64,000 nucleotides of DNA. Source: an uncultured Acidobacteriia bacterium (GTDB taxonomy: Bacteria; Acidobacteriota; Terriglobia; Bryobacterales; Bryobacteraceae). The translations under genes and the position numbers were made by a program. Location of the stretch: positions 28,350-92,349 of the forward strand of contig CAIYDY010000039.1 in the NCBI GenBank assembly GCA_903925015.1, written 5' to 3'. Numbering within the stretch: position 1 is the stretch's first letter; every line of letters begins with the position of its first letter. Shown here one piece after another: positions 45,460 to 54,970 of this stretch. The notes under the pieces were generated by a model, which was not told where the DNA came from, searched no databases, and saw only the letters and a program-made list of their open reading frames with translations.

Positions 45460-47121
45460 CTACTCCTTGACCTTCGGCTTTCCCTTGCGCATCTCCTGCA
45501 GCTTGGCCCAGTCCACCACATTGGCGCGTTTGGCCCAGGCTTCCCATTTCGCGGTCATCGTTTTGACCCGGTCCGGGAACTTCGAGGCTAGGTTGTTGCG
45601 TTCGGTGCGGTCGTGCCGGATGTCGAACAACTCCCAATCGCCGGGGAACTTCGACACCAGTTTCCAATCGCCGTCCCGCATGGCCCGGTTGCCCTCGTGT
45701 TCCCAATAGAGTTCGCGCGGGAGTGGTTTGCCGCCGGTACATGCCGAAATCAGGCTTTTTCCCTCGGCGGGCTGAATCGGCTGTCCATTGAAGGTGGCGG
45801 GATACTTGGCCTGCGCCACGTCCACGCAAGTCGCCATCAGATCCACCAGGTGGCCGGTCTGATCCACGAAGGTCCCGGTCTTGCGGTTGATCTTTGCGGG
45901 CCATTTCGCGATGAACGGGCTCGAAATGCCGCCCTCGTGCTCCCAATGCTTGTAGAGTCTGAAGGGCGTGTTGCTGGCATTGGCCCACCCGACCCCGTAA
46001 CTCTGGAAACTCTCCTCGCCGCCCGGCATGATTTCCGGAACGTTGCCGGACTGCACGGGACGCCCGTCGACGGTCGTTTTGCGGACGCCGGTGGAATTCG
46101 CGTTCCTGGCCAGCTCCTCCGCACAACCGCCGTTGTCGGCCAGGAACAGGATCAGGGTGTCTTTCTCGACGCCTGTTTCCTTCAGCGCGGCCATGATCTT
46201 GCCGATGTTCTGGTCCAAGCGGTCAACCTGCGCGGCGTACACGGCCATCCGGCGGGCATGCCACTCCTTGTTCGGCGAATCCACCCATGCCGGAACCGAC
46301 GAATCCCGGTCCGTGATGCCCCATTTCGGGTCCACCAAGCCCATTGCGACCTGCCGTTTGTGCCGTTCCACGCGCAGCTTGTCCCAGCCGTCCTTGTAGC
46401 GTTCGGCGTACTTGTCGATCTCTCCTTGGAGTGCGTGGAGCGGCCAGTGCGGGGCCGTGAACGCCGCGTAGAGGAAGAACGGGCTGTCCGGGGAGGCCTG
46501 CTTGTGTTCCCGGATATACGTGGCAGCTTGTTGGCCCAGCGCGTCGGTGTAGTAGAAATCCTTCGGCGACTGGATCGATTCGTTGCCCTGCGTCAGCGTG
46601 ACCGGATTGAAGTAGTCCGCCGCGCCCGCGATGGTGCCGTAGTATTTTTCGAAACCGCGCTGCATGGGCCAGTTGTGCGAGTCCGCATCGACCGGTGTCA
46701 CGTGCCACTTTCCGACCATCATGGTCTTGTAGCCGGCCGGTTTCAGCACTTCGGCGATGGTGACGGCGTTCCGGCTCAGGTCGCCCCGGTAGCCCGGCAG
46801 GTTGTCCTCGAACACCATGTGGCCGACGCCGGCCTGGTGGGCATAGAGGCCGGTCAGCAGCGACGCGCGCGTGGGGCAGCAGCGGGCGGTGTTGTAGAAC
46901 TGGCGGAACTTGACGCCGTCCTTGGCCATGGCGCTCAGGTTGGGCGTGTCGATTTCGCCGCCGTAGGGCGCGATGTCTGAGAAGCCCAGATCGTCGGCCA
47001 GGATCAGGACGATGTTGGGGCGCTTGGGTGCGGCGGCTTGGGTCGTCGTTGTCAGGGCCGTGGACGCTGCGGCGGCGGAAAGCGCGAAGAACTCGCGGCG
47101 GTTCAAGGATTCGGATGCCAT
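45460..47121 (-). CDS. Type I sulfatase (arylsulfatase family, FGly-dependent)
   Basis: A 553-residue protein with a twin-arginine leader (L-N-R-R-E-F-F-A-L-S then a hydrophobic run), so it is probably exported folded. The metal-binding pair is in L-A-D-D-L-G (43-44). The formylglycine site reads C81-C-P-T-R, fitting C-x-P-x-R with C81 as the residue to be converted, followed by A-S-L-L-T-G. A-D-N-G-G (about residue 320) supplies further metal ligands. Family members hydrolyse sulfate esters on aromatic compounds or polysaccharides. The esterase gene upstream ends 4 bases before its start, so the two are probably co-transcribed. No FGly-generating enzyme is in the window. Confidence 0.9.
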   Translation of the reverse strand: MASESLNRREFFALSAAAASTALTTTTQAAAPKRPNIVLILADDLGFSDIAPYGGEIDTPNLSAMAKDGVKFRQFYNTARCCPTRASLLTGLYAHQAGVGHMVFEDNLPGYRGDLSRNAVTIAEVLKPAGYKTMMVGKWHVTPVDADSHNWPMQRGFEKYYGTIAGAADYFNPVTLTQGNESIQSPKDFYYTDALGQQAATYIREHKQASPDSPFFLYAAFTAPHWPLHALQGEIDKYAERYKDGWDKLRVERHKRQVAMGLVDPKWGITDRDSSVPAWVDSPNKEWHARRMAVYAAQVDRLDQNIGKIMAALKETGVEKDTLILFLADNGGCAEELARNANSTGVRKTTVDGRPVQSGNVPEIMPGGEESFQSYGVGWANASNTPFRLYKHWEHEGGISSPFIAKWPAKINRKTGTFVDQTGHLVDLMATCVDVAQAKYPATFNGQPIQPAEGKSLISACTGGKPLPRELYWEHEGNRAMRDGDWKLVSKFPGDWELFDIRHDRTERNNLASKFPDRVKTMTAKWEAWAKRANVVDWAKLQEMRKGKPKVKE

Positions 47122-47125
47122 GTGT

Positions 47126-48010
47126 TTATTTCTGAACCAGATAGGTGTCGAACCAGCGAATCATCTCGCCCATGTAGTCGGGCGGATTGACGGCTTTCGG
47201 GAATGTTGGGCCATGCATCGCGCCGGGTATGCGGAGCAGTTTCACGGTAACTCCGGCGGCCTTCAGCTTCGCCTCCATCTCCTCGGACTGGGCGAAATCC
47301 ACTTGTTCGTCCTTGTCGCCGTGCATCAGGAGGAAGGGCGGGTCGTCCGGCGAAATGTACGTGACGGGCGAGGCTTCCTTGTGGAGGCGGTACTCGGCTG
47401 TGTTTTCCTCACCGGGCTTGGGGCGGGGCATGCCCAGGATGAAGCGCCCGTTGTCGCCTGTCAAAAAATCAATTGGGGCCGCCCGAGCCACCACACACTG
47501 CACTTTCGCGCTCTCACGCTCCACCGGATCGGCGTCCGCCGGGTTGCCCTTGCCGTCATGCGTGCCGAGCATGCTCACCAAGTGGCCTCCCGAAGAACCG
47601 CCCGACGCGCCGATCCTGTCCGGACGAATGCCGTACGCCGCCGCATTGTGGCGGATGAACCGCACCGCGCGCTGCGAGTCCTCCACTTGTGCCGGATATC
47701 GGAATCGCGGCAGGGACCGGTGGCTGATGGCGAAAACCGTGTAGCCAGCCTTCGCGAGCGTGGAGGCGTAGAGCCTGGACTGGCTGTTCTGCTTCAGCGG
47801 TTCCGCGTTGTAGGCCAATGGAGTTGTCCAGCCGCTGCCGGAAATGAAGATGATGCCGTAGCCCTTGGGCTGGGCGGGCTTGTAGACATCCATCAGCAGG
47901 GCCGCACCCGAGTACATGCCGTAAACCACGTTGGATTCCACGGTGTAGGGTTCGGCTGCGTTGGCCGCCGTCGCGAACGCGGCAACAAGGAGAACGGAGA
48001 GTAGCTTCAT
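47126..48010 (-). CDS. Exported alpha/beta hydrolase (carboxylesterase, BD-FAE-like)
   Basis: A 294-residue protein with a signal peptide (K-L-L-S-V-L-L-V-A-A-F then A-N-A-A-E). The oxyanion region is I-F-I-S-G-S-G-W. The nucleophile elbow G138-S-S140-G-G-H is preceded by I-G-A-S-G, so S140 is the probable nucleophile. M-H-G-D-K-D-E supplies the Asp and G-A-M-H-G-P the His. Members deacylate esters, including plant-polysaccharide side groups. It sits 4 bases upstream of the sulfatase gene and 79 bases downstream of the beta-helix gene, suggesting shared work on one decorated substrate. Confidence 0.88.
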   Translation of the reverse strand: MKLLSVLLVAAFATAANAAEPYTVESNVVYGMYSGAALLMDVYKPAQPKGYGIIFISGSGWTTPLAYNAEPLKQNSQSRLYASTLAKAGYTVFAISHRSLPRFRYPAQVEDSQRAVRFIRHNAAAYGIRPDRIGASGGSSGGHLVSMLGTHDGKGNPADADPVERESAKVQCVVARAAPIDFLTGDNGRFILGMPRPKPGEENTAEYRLHKEASPVTYISPDDPPFLLMHGDKDEQVDFAQSEEMEAKLKAAGVTVKLLRIPGAMHGPTFPKAVNPPDYMGEMIRWFDTYLVQK

Positions 48011-48089
48011 GAAGAACCCACAATGATATCAGCAGCTTGACCCGTTCGCGGCGGCTGGAACGGCGGTTCTTTTGTCCAAAACGGTTTGT

Positions 48090-50630
48090 CTACTTCAATG
48101 CGATGGTCACTGCGTTGGCGGTTTGGCCGTCCACAGTAAACACCACCGGAACAACACCGGCACCCGCCAGAGTCTTTGGAACAATCAGGTTGATCTGGTC
48201 GAGCCCGGGGTTTCCAGCCACTCCGCCGATGTATTGGACTGTTGCTGGAACACCGCCAATGGTTGCCGCGAAATTCCGGGCGGCGCTCAAACCCCGGAGT
48301 CCGGTGCCGTAGAGGGAAACGATCAGCGTGCCGTTGGTCCCGCCCGTGTCCATCGGTGCAGGCACGCAGCCGCTATTGGAACAGTTGAAAACAGGCTGCG
48401 GGACAACGCTGCCATCGGTCCCGTAGACTGCGGCCAGCGCAGCGGCAACGCCCTGTCCACTCGCGTTGGCGGTGTAGAACCCAGGTCCGACGCTGTCTAT
48501 CAATGCCGACCCGCTGGCGGATCCCACCGTAACCGTTGCCAATCCCGGTGCGGTTCCATCCGGAACCAGAAAGCAGACGGCGGACGAGTTGGCAACCCCT
48601 GCGGTTGGCGGTGCCACGTAATACAGTGCAGCTGCCCGCGTGTTCCCCAGGCTGTCCGTGACTTGGACGCCCGTGTTCCCGAGGGTTGTCGGCAACGGCA
48701 GCTGGGAGGCAATGGAGAAAGTGGACCCGAAGTTCGATCCATATGCCACCGCATAGGTCGCTGGTGCGAGTTTGGTGGCGTAGCTGGCGCTGGAAACGCT
48801 GGCCACGGTCCCGGTGGCGTCGCTGGCCGTGTTGTTCGCCACGGTCAACAGGCTTCCGGTTGTCAGCAGCGATTGTGCGAAGTCGGTGAGGTACTGCGCC
48901 TGGGTCTGGCAGCAGGCGGGAATGGCGAAGAGGTTCGTCGAAGGGTTGCTGCCGAAGCCTTGGATGATGTTGCGGCTGGCGTCGCCACCGGCCACGTTTT
49001 GCAGCCGGATAGCCGTGCGCGGCGAATTGGAAACCCGGTTGTTGGCCACGCTGAAAAGCGAGTGCGGACGGGATGTCACCTGGCCTCCGTCGGCCCTGGC
49101 CGCAACCGCATGGATCGCAGCCGCCGCCGAAATCGGTCCTGCGGAAGGATTTCCATATGCGATGGCTGAATCGACAGCATTATTTCGGATGGTCAGGTCC
49201 GTTGCCGGGCCCGTATTCCAGTCCGGAGCCCCGGGGTCCGGGGAAGTTCCCGACCACTGCCGCACCAGGATGCCCGCGTTGGCCGTCCTCTGGATGAAAT
49301 TGTCGTGGACTTGGACGTTCTGGATTCCGGCGAGTACCAGTCCGCTGCCGTACACCACTTCCTGCACCGCGTTCCCGGAAATCAAAGACCCGCCGCCGCG
49401 TTTGGTGGAATCGTTGTCGATCACTCCCATGCCCGCCGCGAGATTCGTGATGGTTTTGTCGAGAGTGAGTGTTACGGTTTCGCCGTCGGTCACCGTTTGC
49501 CCGGATACCAGCGGATTCTGCGACACGATATTGGCGCTTGTGACTACAGAGGCGTCCGCCGGATTCACGAACGAGATCGACGCCTTGTCGGCAAACGGGG
49601 AATCGCCGCGCCGGACCACGGTGACACTTGTTCCCGCCGTTTGGACAACGGTCGCGATCCATGGCGTGGTCAGCGAAATCGCGTCGTCGCCCGTTCGACG
49701 CACAATGTTCGATGTCAGATTGGTTGTCCCGAGAGTGTACGTGCTGACGATCCCCCGTCCGTTTGACGAAATCAGGCGGGTTGTGCCGGGGCGGGGAATG
49801 ACTTGGAGGTGGTCGGCTGTCGCTCCGTTGGTGCGTTCAAACTGCAAGGCCGTCCCGCCAGCGGAGTAAATGGATACATTCCGGACCGCGACCCGCTGGC
49901 CATTGGAAATCCGGATCGCGGGCGGTCCGCCCCGGTCTGTGAAAACCACCGTGTCTCCAGGCTGGATCGCCGAAAGGTTCGCAGCCTGTGCCCAAGGGTC
50001 GGTCGTATTGGAAATCGTGATGCTGTTCCCCGTGAACGGACGTGTTGCCGCCAATCTGCCCACTTGGCTAACCGGTACCCCGTTGCGGAACACGAACATG
50101 CGGATCACATCCGAGCCGTCCGCTGCACGTGCAGTACTGAAGTCCGTTGGCGACTGCCAGCCCGGGATCGTCTGGTACGCGAGCTTGGCATTTGCGGCAT
50201 CGACCGAGGCCACCGTTGCCTGTGTGAACGGCAGTTGCAAATAATCAACCGTGAAGTTCTGGAAGTTCACGGAAACACAACCTTGGCATTCGAAGGCGGC
50301 GGTGTTGGACTTGACGAAGTAGAGGTCCGAGTTCTGGAAATCCAGCGTGAGCGCATTCGCGGTAACCAGAATATGCTGCGCCGCGCTGTGCTGCGTGAGG
50401 AAGTAGTAGGACCCGGTATCCACCGTGATGGTTGTTACGCCGTTCCTGGGTGCCCAGGCGAGGGCTGCTTCCAGCAACGGTCTGGCGTCCAAGGTCGGAC
50501 TGTTGGGCGTCATGTTCGACGATGCCACGCCCCTTTGCACCAAGTCGCGCGACAGGTTCAGAACAGTGCCGGACTGCGCAAGGCAGGTCGGCACGGCTAA
50601 CAGCAGGATCGCAAAATGGAAACGGGCCAC
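48090..50630 (-). CDS. Right-handed parallel beta-helix protein with TIGR03437 tail
   Basis: A secreted protein of about 846 residues. The start is uncertain: GTG 50630 gives a clean signal peptide (A-R-F-H-F-A-I-L-L-L-A-V then C-L-A-Q), GTG 50648 is also possible, and neither has a good ribosome-binding site. Residues about 40-560 show pectate-lyase-like beta-helix coils (D-A-R-P-L-L-E-A-A-L-A-W, V-N-F-Q-N-F-T-V-D-Y, N-V-Q-V-H-D-N-F-I-Q-R, L-T-I-R-N-N-A-V). Residues about 610-846 are the Solibacter C-terminal domain (A-L-Y-Y-V-A-P, D-Q-I-N-L-I-V-P). It may be a polysaccharide lyase or hydrolase; no catalytic residues can be assigned. TonB receptor 4 ends 49 bases before it. Confidence 0.85.
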   Translation of the reverse strand: MARFHFAILLLAVPTCLAQSGTVLNLSRDLVQRGVASSNMTPNSPTLDARPLLEAALAWAPRNGVTTITVDTGSYYFLTQHSAAQHILVTANALTLDFQNSDLYFVKSNTAAFECQGCVSVNFQNFTVDYLQLPFTQATVASVDAANAKLAYQTIPGWQSPTDFSTARAADGSDVIRMFVFRNGVPVSQVGRLAATRPFTGNSITISNTTDPWAQAANLSAIQPGDTVVFTDRGGPPAIRISNGQRVAVRNVSIYSAGGTALQFERTNGATADHLQVIPRPGTTRLISSNGRGIVSTYTLGTTNLTSNIVRRTGDDAISLTTPWIATVVQTAGTSVTVVRRGDSPFADKASISFVNPADASVVTSANIVSQNPLVSGQTVTDGETVTLTLDKTITNLAAGMGVIDNDSTKRGGGSLISGNAVQEVVYGSGLVLAGIQNVQVHDNFIQRTANAGILVRQWSGTSPDPGAPDWNTGPATDLTIRNNAVDSAIAYGNPSAGPISAAAAIHAVAARADGGQVTSRPHSLFSVANNRVSNSPRTAIRLQNVAGGDASRNIIQGFGSNPSTNLFAIPACCQTQAQYLTDFAQSLLTTGSLLTVANNTASDATGTVASVSSASYATKLAPATYAVAYGSNFGSTFSIASQLPLPTTLGNTGVQVTDSLGNTRAAALYYVAPPTAGVANSSAVCFLVPDGTAPGLATVTVGSASGSALIDSVGPGFYTANASGQGVAAALAAVYGTDGSVVPQPVFNCSNSGCVPAPMDTGGTNGTLIVSLYGTGLRGLSAARNFAATIGGVPATVQYIGGVAGNPGLDQINLIVPKTLAGAGVVPVVFTVDGQTANAVTIALK

Positions 50631-50679
50631 GCATGCAGTTTCGCACACGCGGCCCGGACCCGTCTTTTCGCAATGGCCC

Positions 50680-53600
50680 TTAGAATGTAAACCGGCCGCT
50701 GACCACGCCGACGCGTCCCGAAACCGTTCCGCTCTGGAACGATCCATAGATGCTGGTGGGGGGAACAACGGTAGCGCTGGCGAACCCAAGGGCGCGCGAA
50801 GTGACGCTGCCGCTGGGGTTGGCGAAGTTCGGGTGGTTCAGCAGGTTGTAGAACTGGAACCCGAGCGCGAAACGCATCTTCTCCCGAATGCGGATGTTCT
50901 TGGAGAAGTTGGTGTCGATGTTGAAGTATCCTGCGCCACGGTACATGTTGGGTGCCGTGTTGCCGAAATCCTTCTGCGTTGTGGTGGTGGCGAACTGGGC
51001 GGCGGTCAGGCAGGGCGTGCCGCCAGTCACGCTATGGCCGCAGTTTGCCGCGAAGGCCGAGGGATCCAGCAGATCGGCCAGGAAGGCGTTGCCAACGCCG
51101 CCGGCGGAGTTGATGCGGGCCGCCATCGCCGTGTTGGTTGCGGAAAACGGCGGGCCGGAGTAGGCATAGAACTTGCTCCCGACGGTCCAGTCGCTGCCAA
51201 TCCATCTGGCGATCACGTTGTTGAACTTCGGGGAGTTCCAGACCAGATCGCCCGTGACCATGTGCCGGGTGTCGAAGCCCAGCGGGCCATAGCCCATGTT
51301 GATCCGGGAGGCGTCGTACACCGCAACATTGCCGAGTGCGTGGCTCCACGTGTAGCCGATTTGGGCTTGGAATCCGTGGCTCATCGAATGGCGCAAAGCA
51401 CCGATCACCGCAGTGTAGTTGGAGCGCCCGGCCGTGAGAACTTGCGTCACGGAGAGGAAGCGCGGATCGGGGGCAACGCTCGGCAGTCCTGCGAAACCGG
51501 TGGACGCGTAGACGCTGTTGGATGCTATGAAGGCGTTTGCGTTCACGTTGCTCAGCGCTTGGTCGTAGCCATGATTGCCGGTATAGGTGAGGGAGAAGAC
51601 ATCCTTGGGGCCGAGCGGCTGTTCGATCTCGAAATTCCACTGCAGGCTCTTCGGCGCGGCGAAATCATCCGGTGGCGAGTAGAATCCCGGCTTTGCGAAC
51701 GTTGCACCAGTCGGCAGGCCCGCCTGCAGCTGGGCAAGTGTGAATCCCTTGGAGAAGCCGGACCGGAATGCTGCTGCTGACGCGTAGGCCACGGACAGAG
51801 CACTGTTCGGGTCGTTGATCAGTCCAACGTTGCCAGTAGTCACGCTTGGGGTGAAAACGGATGGGGCGTTGGTGTCGATGTTGTTGGCCACCGAGACCGA
51901 GAACAAATTCGCAAAAAGGCCAATGCCTCCGCGGATAACTGTCTTGCCGGGTCCGAAGGGCGACCACGCCACGCCGAAGCGCGGTTCCGTAATCACAGAC
52001 TCCAGCTTGTTGTACGCCGTGCGAAGACCTGTCTGGATGGTCGAGTTGTACGGAATGTCCGCTCCGCCTTTGTAGCCGGAGGTGCCGAATTGGACGTTCG
52101 TCCTCGCGAAGCAATTGTCTAGGCAGACCGGGTTGCCGTCGCGTTCAAAACGGACGCCGTAGGTGATCTTCAGGTTCGAGCGGAGGGCCCATTCGTCCAA
52201 GCCGTAGAAGTTCAACGAGTAGGCCCGGATATGCGCTGCGCCGAGGAGCGGGAAGCTCTGGCTGAACGAACTGCCCTTGCTGGTGCTGTTGACCTTTCCG
52301 TAAGCGAAATCCGCCAAGTCACTGAATGTGTAGGTCCCGGCGAAGGCGCCGCTCGAAAGGTTGGTGGCGGTCACCTTGTTGAACCGGTAGTTCATGCCGC
52401 CCTTGATGGTGTGGCGTCCGCCGGACCAGGAGATGTCGTCCACCAACTGCATCTGGCCCACGTTGCGTCCGTTCGGGAACCCTGCCGTGCCCTGTCCGCC
52501 GCCGCTGCCGACACCGGTGAAGCCGCCGGAATTCGATCCGCCGTCGCCAAATGAGAACCGTTCGGGCATCAGGGCCTGCACCTTTGAGAAATCCGCGACG
52601 CCGAAGATGGCCGAGTACCAGCTCCCGGAGCCGATGAAATTGTTGACGAGGGTCGGGGAGATGATCCAAGTGTGGTTGAGCTGGCCCGCGTTCTGTGGCT
52701 GGGTGCTGACCGAGTTGAAGGCCGGTGCGATCGGGCTGGTGCCGGTGGCTTGCACTCCGCGGTCCATATTGAACCGCGCATTCAATTTCTGCTTGTCGTT
52801 GATGTTGTAATCGCCCCGGAAGGTGTAGAGCGATTCCGTATTGAGCTGGTTGTTGCCGCTGACGAACACCACACCGCACGGGGTGGTCACGCCGAACACG
52901 CCGCCGTTGCCGTCCGGGGTGCCGGAAAAAGTCCCGTTGGTCTGGCAGCCGAGCTTGCCCTTCGAATCCTGGTAGGGGCCGGAGCCGTTGGTGATGGCAA
53001 CCGCACGTGCTACGCCGGGGGCATTCTTATACAGGTTCGCCGCGTTCTGGTAAAGTGGCACCGCCGTCTGGGGTACATGCGCCAGTGCGAAGTTCAACAG
53101 CTGGGGGGAGGGCAGCGTGATCGTGCTGGTATTGGCCAGCACGTACCGGAGGCCTTCCATGTCGAAAAGGAAGAACAGCTTGTTTTTGATCGCCGGACCG
53201 CTCACGAGGCCCGCATACTGGTGGGCGTCGGAACGCGTCTTGGGGTTGCCAGCGAGCGTCACGAAGTAGTCGCGCGCATTGAACAACTGGCTGTTGAAGT
53301 TGTAGCTGGCGTTGCCGTGGATTCCGTTGCCGCCGCTCTTGCCAACGATCTTTTCCTGGCCGCCGGCCATGCGCCCATACTGCGGACTGAAGGCGTTCAG
53401 GATGACCGTGACGTCGGCAACCTCGTTTGCGCCAAGCAGATTGTTGCTGGCACCGGAGTTGTTCAGGTTGTTGTACGGGTCCATCACGTCGGCGCCGTTC
53501 AGCGTGAACTGCATCGAGGAGCCGGGGACACCGTTGGCGTTCATGTTGCCGCTGCCGCCTTTGACGTTGACGCGGACGCCCGGAATGGTCATCGCGAGCG

Positions 53601-54063
53601 TGGTCAAATCGCCGCCCGCCATCGGCAGGTCCTCGATCAGCTGGGTGGAGAACGAGCGCGCCAGATTGGCGTCCTCGGTCTGCAGCACCGCAGCCGCCGC
53701 CGTCACCTCGATGGTTTCCTTGGTGCCTTCCACCGTCAGGACGAAGTTGAGGTCGACCGTTTGGCCGACCGGAATTGCCGCTTTTGCCGATGAGGGCTTC
53801 AAGCCTGGTGCCGTGGCCACGACGCCGTAGTCGCCGGGACTCAACAGGGAAAAGCGGTAGTCGCCCTCGCCGCTGCTGGTTGCCGAGCGGGCTTCACCCG
53901 TCTTGGCGCTCTTGAGTTCGATTTTGGCGTTGGGTATAACCGCGCCGCTTGCGTCCGTGACTTTGCCGCGCAGATCGCCGGTCGTCATCGTTTGGGCCGA
54001 AGCCGCAAAGGCCGATGCCAGCAGCACCAGTAGCGCGGTGCCGGTTCTTGTTGTTCGATTCAT
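50680..54063 (-). CDS. TonB-dependent receptor 4, Oar-like, with carboxypeptidase-regulatory-like domain
   Basis: A 1127-residue outer-membrane protein. ATG 54063 has GGGAGG about 10 bases upstream and is followed by a signal peptide (T-A-L-L-V-L-L-A-S-A-F then A-S-A-Q). The regulatory-like domain spans about 28-108 (G-K-V-T-D-A-S-G-A-V-I-P-N). The plug contains I-E-D-L-P-M-A-G-G-D-L, and the barrel ends in V-V-S-G-R-F-T-F, a proper outer-membrane C-terminus. It is the first gene of the co-directional block 54063-37890 and probably carries the main promoter, with inverted repeats just upstream. Confidence 0.9.
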   Translation of the reverse strand: MNRTTRTGTALLVLLASAFAASAQTMTTGDLRGKVTDASGAVIPNAKIELKSAKTGEARSATSSGEGDYRFSLLSPGDYGVVATAPGLKPSSAKAAIPVGQTVDLNFVLTVEGTKETIEVTAAAAVLQTEDANLARSFSTQLIEDLPMAGGDLTTLAMTIPGVRVNVKGGSGNMNANGVPGSSMQFTLNGADVMDPYNNLNNSGASNNLLGANEVADVTVILNAFSPQYGRMAGGQEKIVGKSGGNGIHGNASYNFNSQLFNARDYFVTLAGNPKTRSDAHQYAGLVSGPAIKNKLFFLFDMEGLRYVLANTSTITLPSPQLLNFALAHVPQTAVPLYQNAANLYKNAPGVARAVAITNGSGPYQDSKGKLGCQTNGTFSGTPDGNGGVFGVTTPCGVVFVSGNNQLNTESLYTFRGDYNINDKQKLNARFNMDRGVQATGTSPIAPAFNSVSTQPQNAGQLNHTWIISPTLVNNFIGSGSWYSAIFGVADFSKVQALMPERFSFGDGGSNSGGFTGVGSGGGQGTAGFPNGRNVGQMQLVDDISWSGGRHTIKGGMNYRFNKVTATNLSSGAFAGTYTFSDLADFAYGKVNSTSKGSSFSQSFPLLGAAHIRAYSLNFYGLDEWALRSNLKITYGVRFERDGNPVCLDNCFARTNVQFGTSGYKGGADIPYNSTIQTGLRTAYNKLESVITEPRFGVAWSPFGPGKTVIRGGIGLFANLFSVSVANNIDTNAPSVFTPSVTTGNVGLINDPNSALSVAYASAAAFRSGFSKGFTLAQLQAGLPTGATFAKPGFYSPPDDFAAPKSLQWNFEIEQPLGPKDVFSLTYTGNHGYDQALSNVNANAFIASNSVYASTGFAGLPSVAPDPRFLSVTQVLTAGRSNYTAVIGALRHSMSHGFQAQIGYTWSHALGNVAVYDASRINMGYGPLGFDTRHMVTGDLVWNSPKFNNVIARWIGSDWTVGSKFYAYSGPPFSATNTAMAARINSAGGVGNAFLADLLDPSAFAANCGHSVTGGTPCLTAAQFATTTTQKDFGNTAPNMYRGAGYFNIDTNFSKNIRIREKMRFALGFQFYNLLNHPNFANPSGSVTSRALGFASATVVPPTSIYGSFQSGTVSGRVGVVSGRFTF

Positions 54064-54096
54064 GCTTGCCCGTCCTCCCTGAAGTGGAAATATATT

Positions 54097-54124
54097 GCGC
54101 AAACGTTGCGCTCAGCTGTGCTGA
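54097..54124. promoter_or_regulatory. Adjacent inverted repeats upstream of TonB receptor 4
   Basis: GCGCAA-ACG-TTGCGC (54097-54111) is a perfect 6-3-6 dyad. TCAGC-TGT-GCTGA (54112-54124) is a perfect 5-3-5 dyad directly next to it. They lie 34-61 bases upstream of the receptor start and between it and the divergent gene at 54187, the right place for an operator. Confidence 0.45.
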
Positions 54125-54186
54125 CCTGGCACTCGAATTTGCCTACTGTAGCACGGATACCAGGCATTTCACTACACTGAAAGCTA

Positions 54187-54927
54187 ATGAAGCGCGCCGT
54201 CGTCTTCGCAGCCCGATTTGCGCTGGCACCCATACTGACTGGTTCGATGGTTGTCAGTGTGGGTGCCGGGTCGTCTGCCTTCGAGCGGGCCCACGCCGTG
54301 ATCGGTTTCGCCACCATCTACCTGATTTTCGGCTTGGTGTTGCTTGCAGCCAAGGAGCGGGCTCTGCGTCGTCCTGCTGCGTTCGCGTTGTTGCTGGCGC
54401 TTCTGGAGGCGGTTCCTGCCGTGCCAATCCTCCATGCCGTTGTCGCGCCGTTTCTCTTTGCCACCCTTGCATGGGCGGGATCTGCCCGATCACGATCGGC
54501 CGCGGTCGCCCCGGAGGGAGGACTCGCCATCCTAATTCTTCCACTATCCCTTGCGATTCCGATTGCCTATGGTGTCGCGTACCGGCACCAGACGGTGGGG
54601 CTGCAGGTCCATTTGGGCTCCGCGATCCTCGTGGGTGGAGCCATCCTCATCGCGGCCGTTGTCTTCCAGCAGCAGCACCCGGAACGCGCGAACCTCGTCC
54701 TGGCATCCCAAGTGGCCCTCGGCGCGGTTCTTTTCCAGATTGTGCTCGGCATGGCCGCGATGGTGATCCGCATGTTGGATTTGGAAAATGGACTGCTCCT
54801 CGCGGTGGTGCGGGCCGTCCACATCGCCGGTGCCGCGCCGTTGCTCGCCGCGACCGCGATTATGGCTTCGCAGTGCTGCCCCAGGTCTCCGAGCCAAACG
54901 CCGTTGACCAAAAGAGTAACCGTCTGA
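54187..54927 (+). CDS. COX15/CtaA-like haem-binding membrane protein
   Basis: A 246-residue protein with about seven hydrophobic helices. Four membrane-embedded histidines recur in the positions expected for a COX15/CtaA-like four-helix pair: E-R-A-H-A-V-I-G-F, I-L-H-A-V-V-A-P, L-Q-V-H-L-G-S-A and R-A-V-H-I-A-G-A-A. Heme A synthase converts heme O to heme A for cytochrome oxidase. The protein is shorter than typical bacterial CtaA (about 300 residues), and no ctaB or oxidase gene is adjacent, so a related haem-binding role is possible. It is divergent from TonB receptor 4 and lies 43 bases before the NHL-repeat gene. Confidence 0.62.
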   Translation: MKRAVVFAARFALAPILTGSMVVSVGAGSSAFERAHAVIGFATIYLIFGLVLLAAKERALRRPAAFALLLALLEAVPAVPILHAVVAPFLFATLAWAGSARSRSAAVAPEGGLAILILPLSLAIPIAYGVAYRHQTVGLQVHLGSAILVGGAILIAAVVFQQQHPERANLVLASQVALGAVLFQIVLGMAAMVIRMLDLENGLLLAVVRAVHIAGAAPLLAATAIMASQCCPRSPSQTPLTKRVTV

Positions 54928-54970
54928 GCGCGGGAGGCGTCCAATAGCATTCCGTTCCGCATCTTATTCC

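Noticed and set aside
48042..48063. Weak stem CCGTTC/GAACGG between the esterase and beta-helix genes
   Set aside because: Only six base pairs with a GC-rich loop and no clear U-tract in a position ending either gene.
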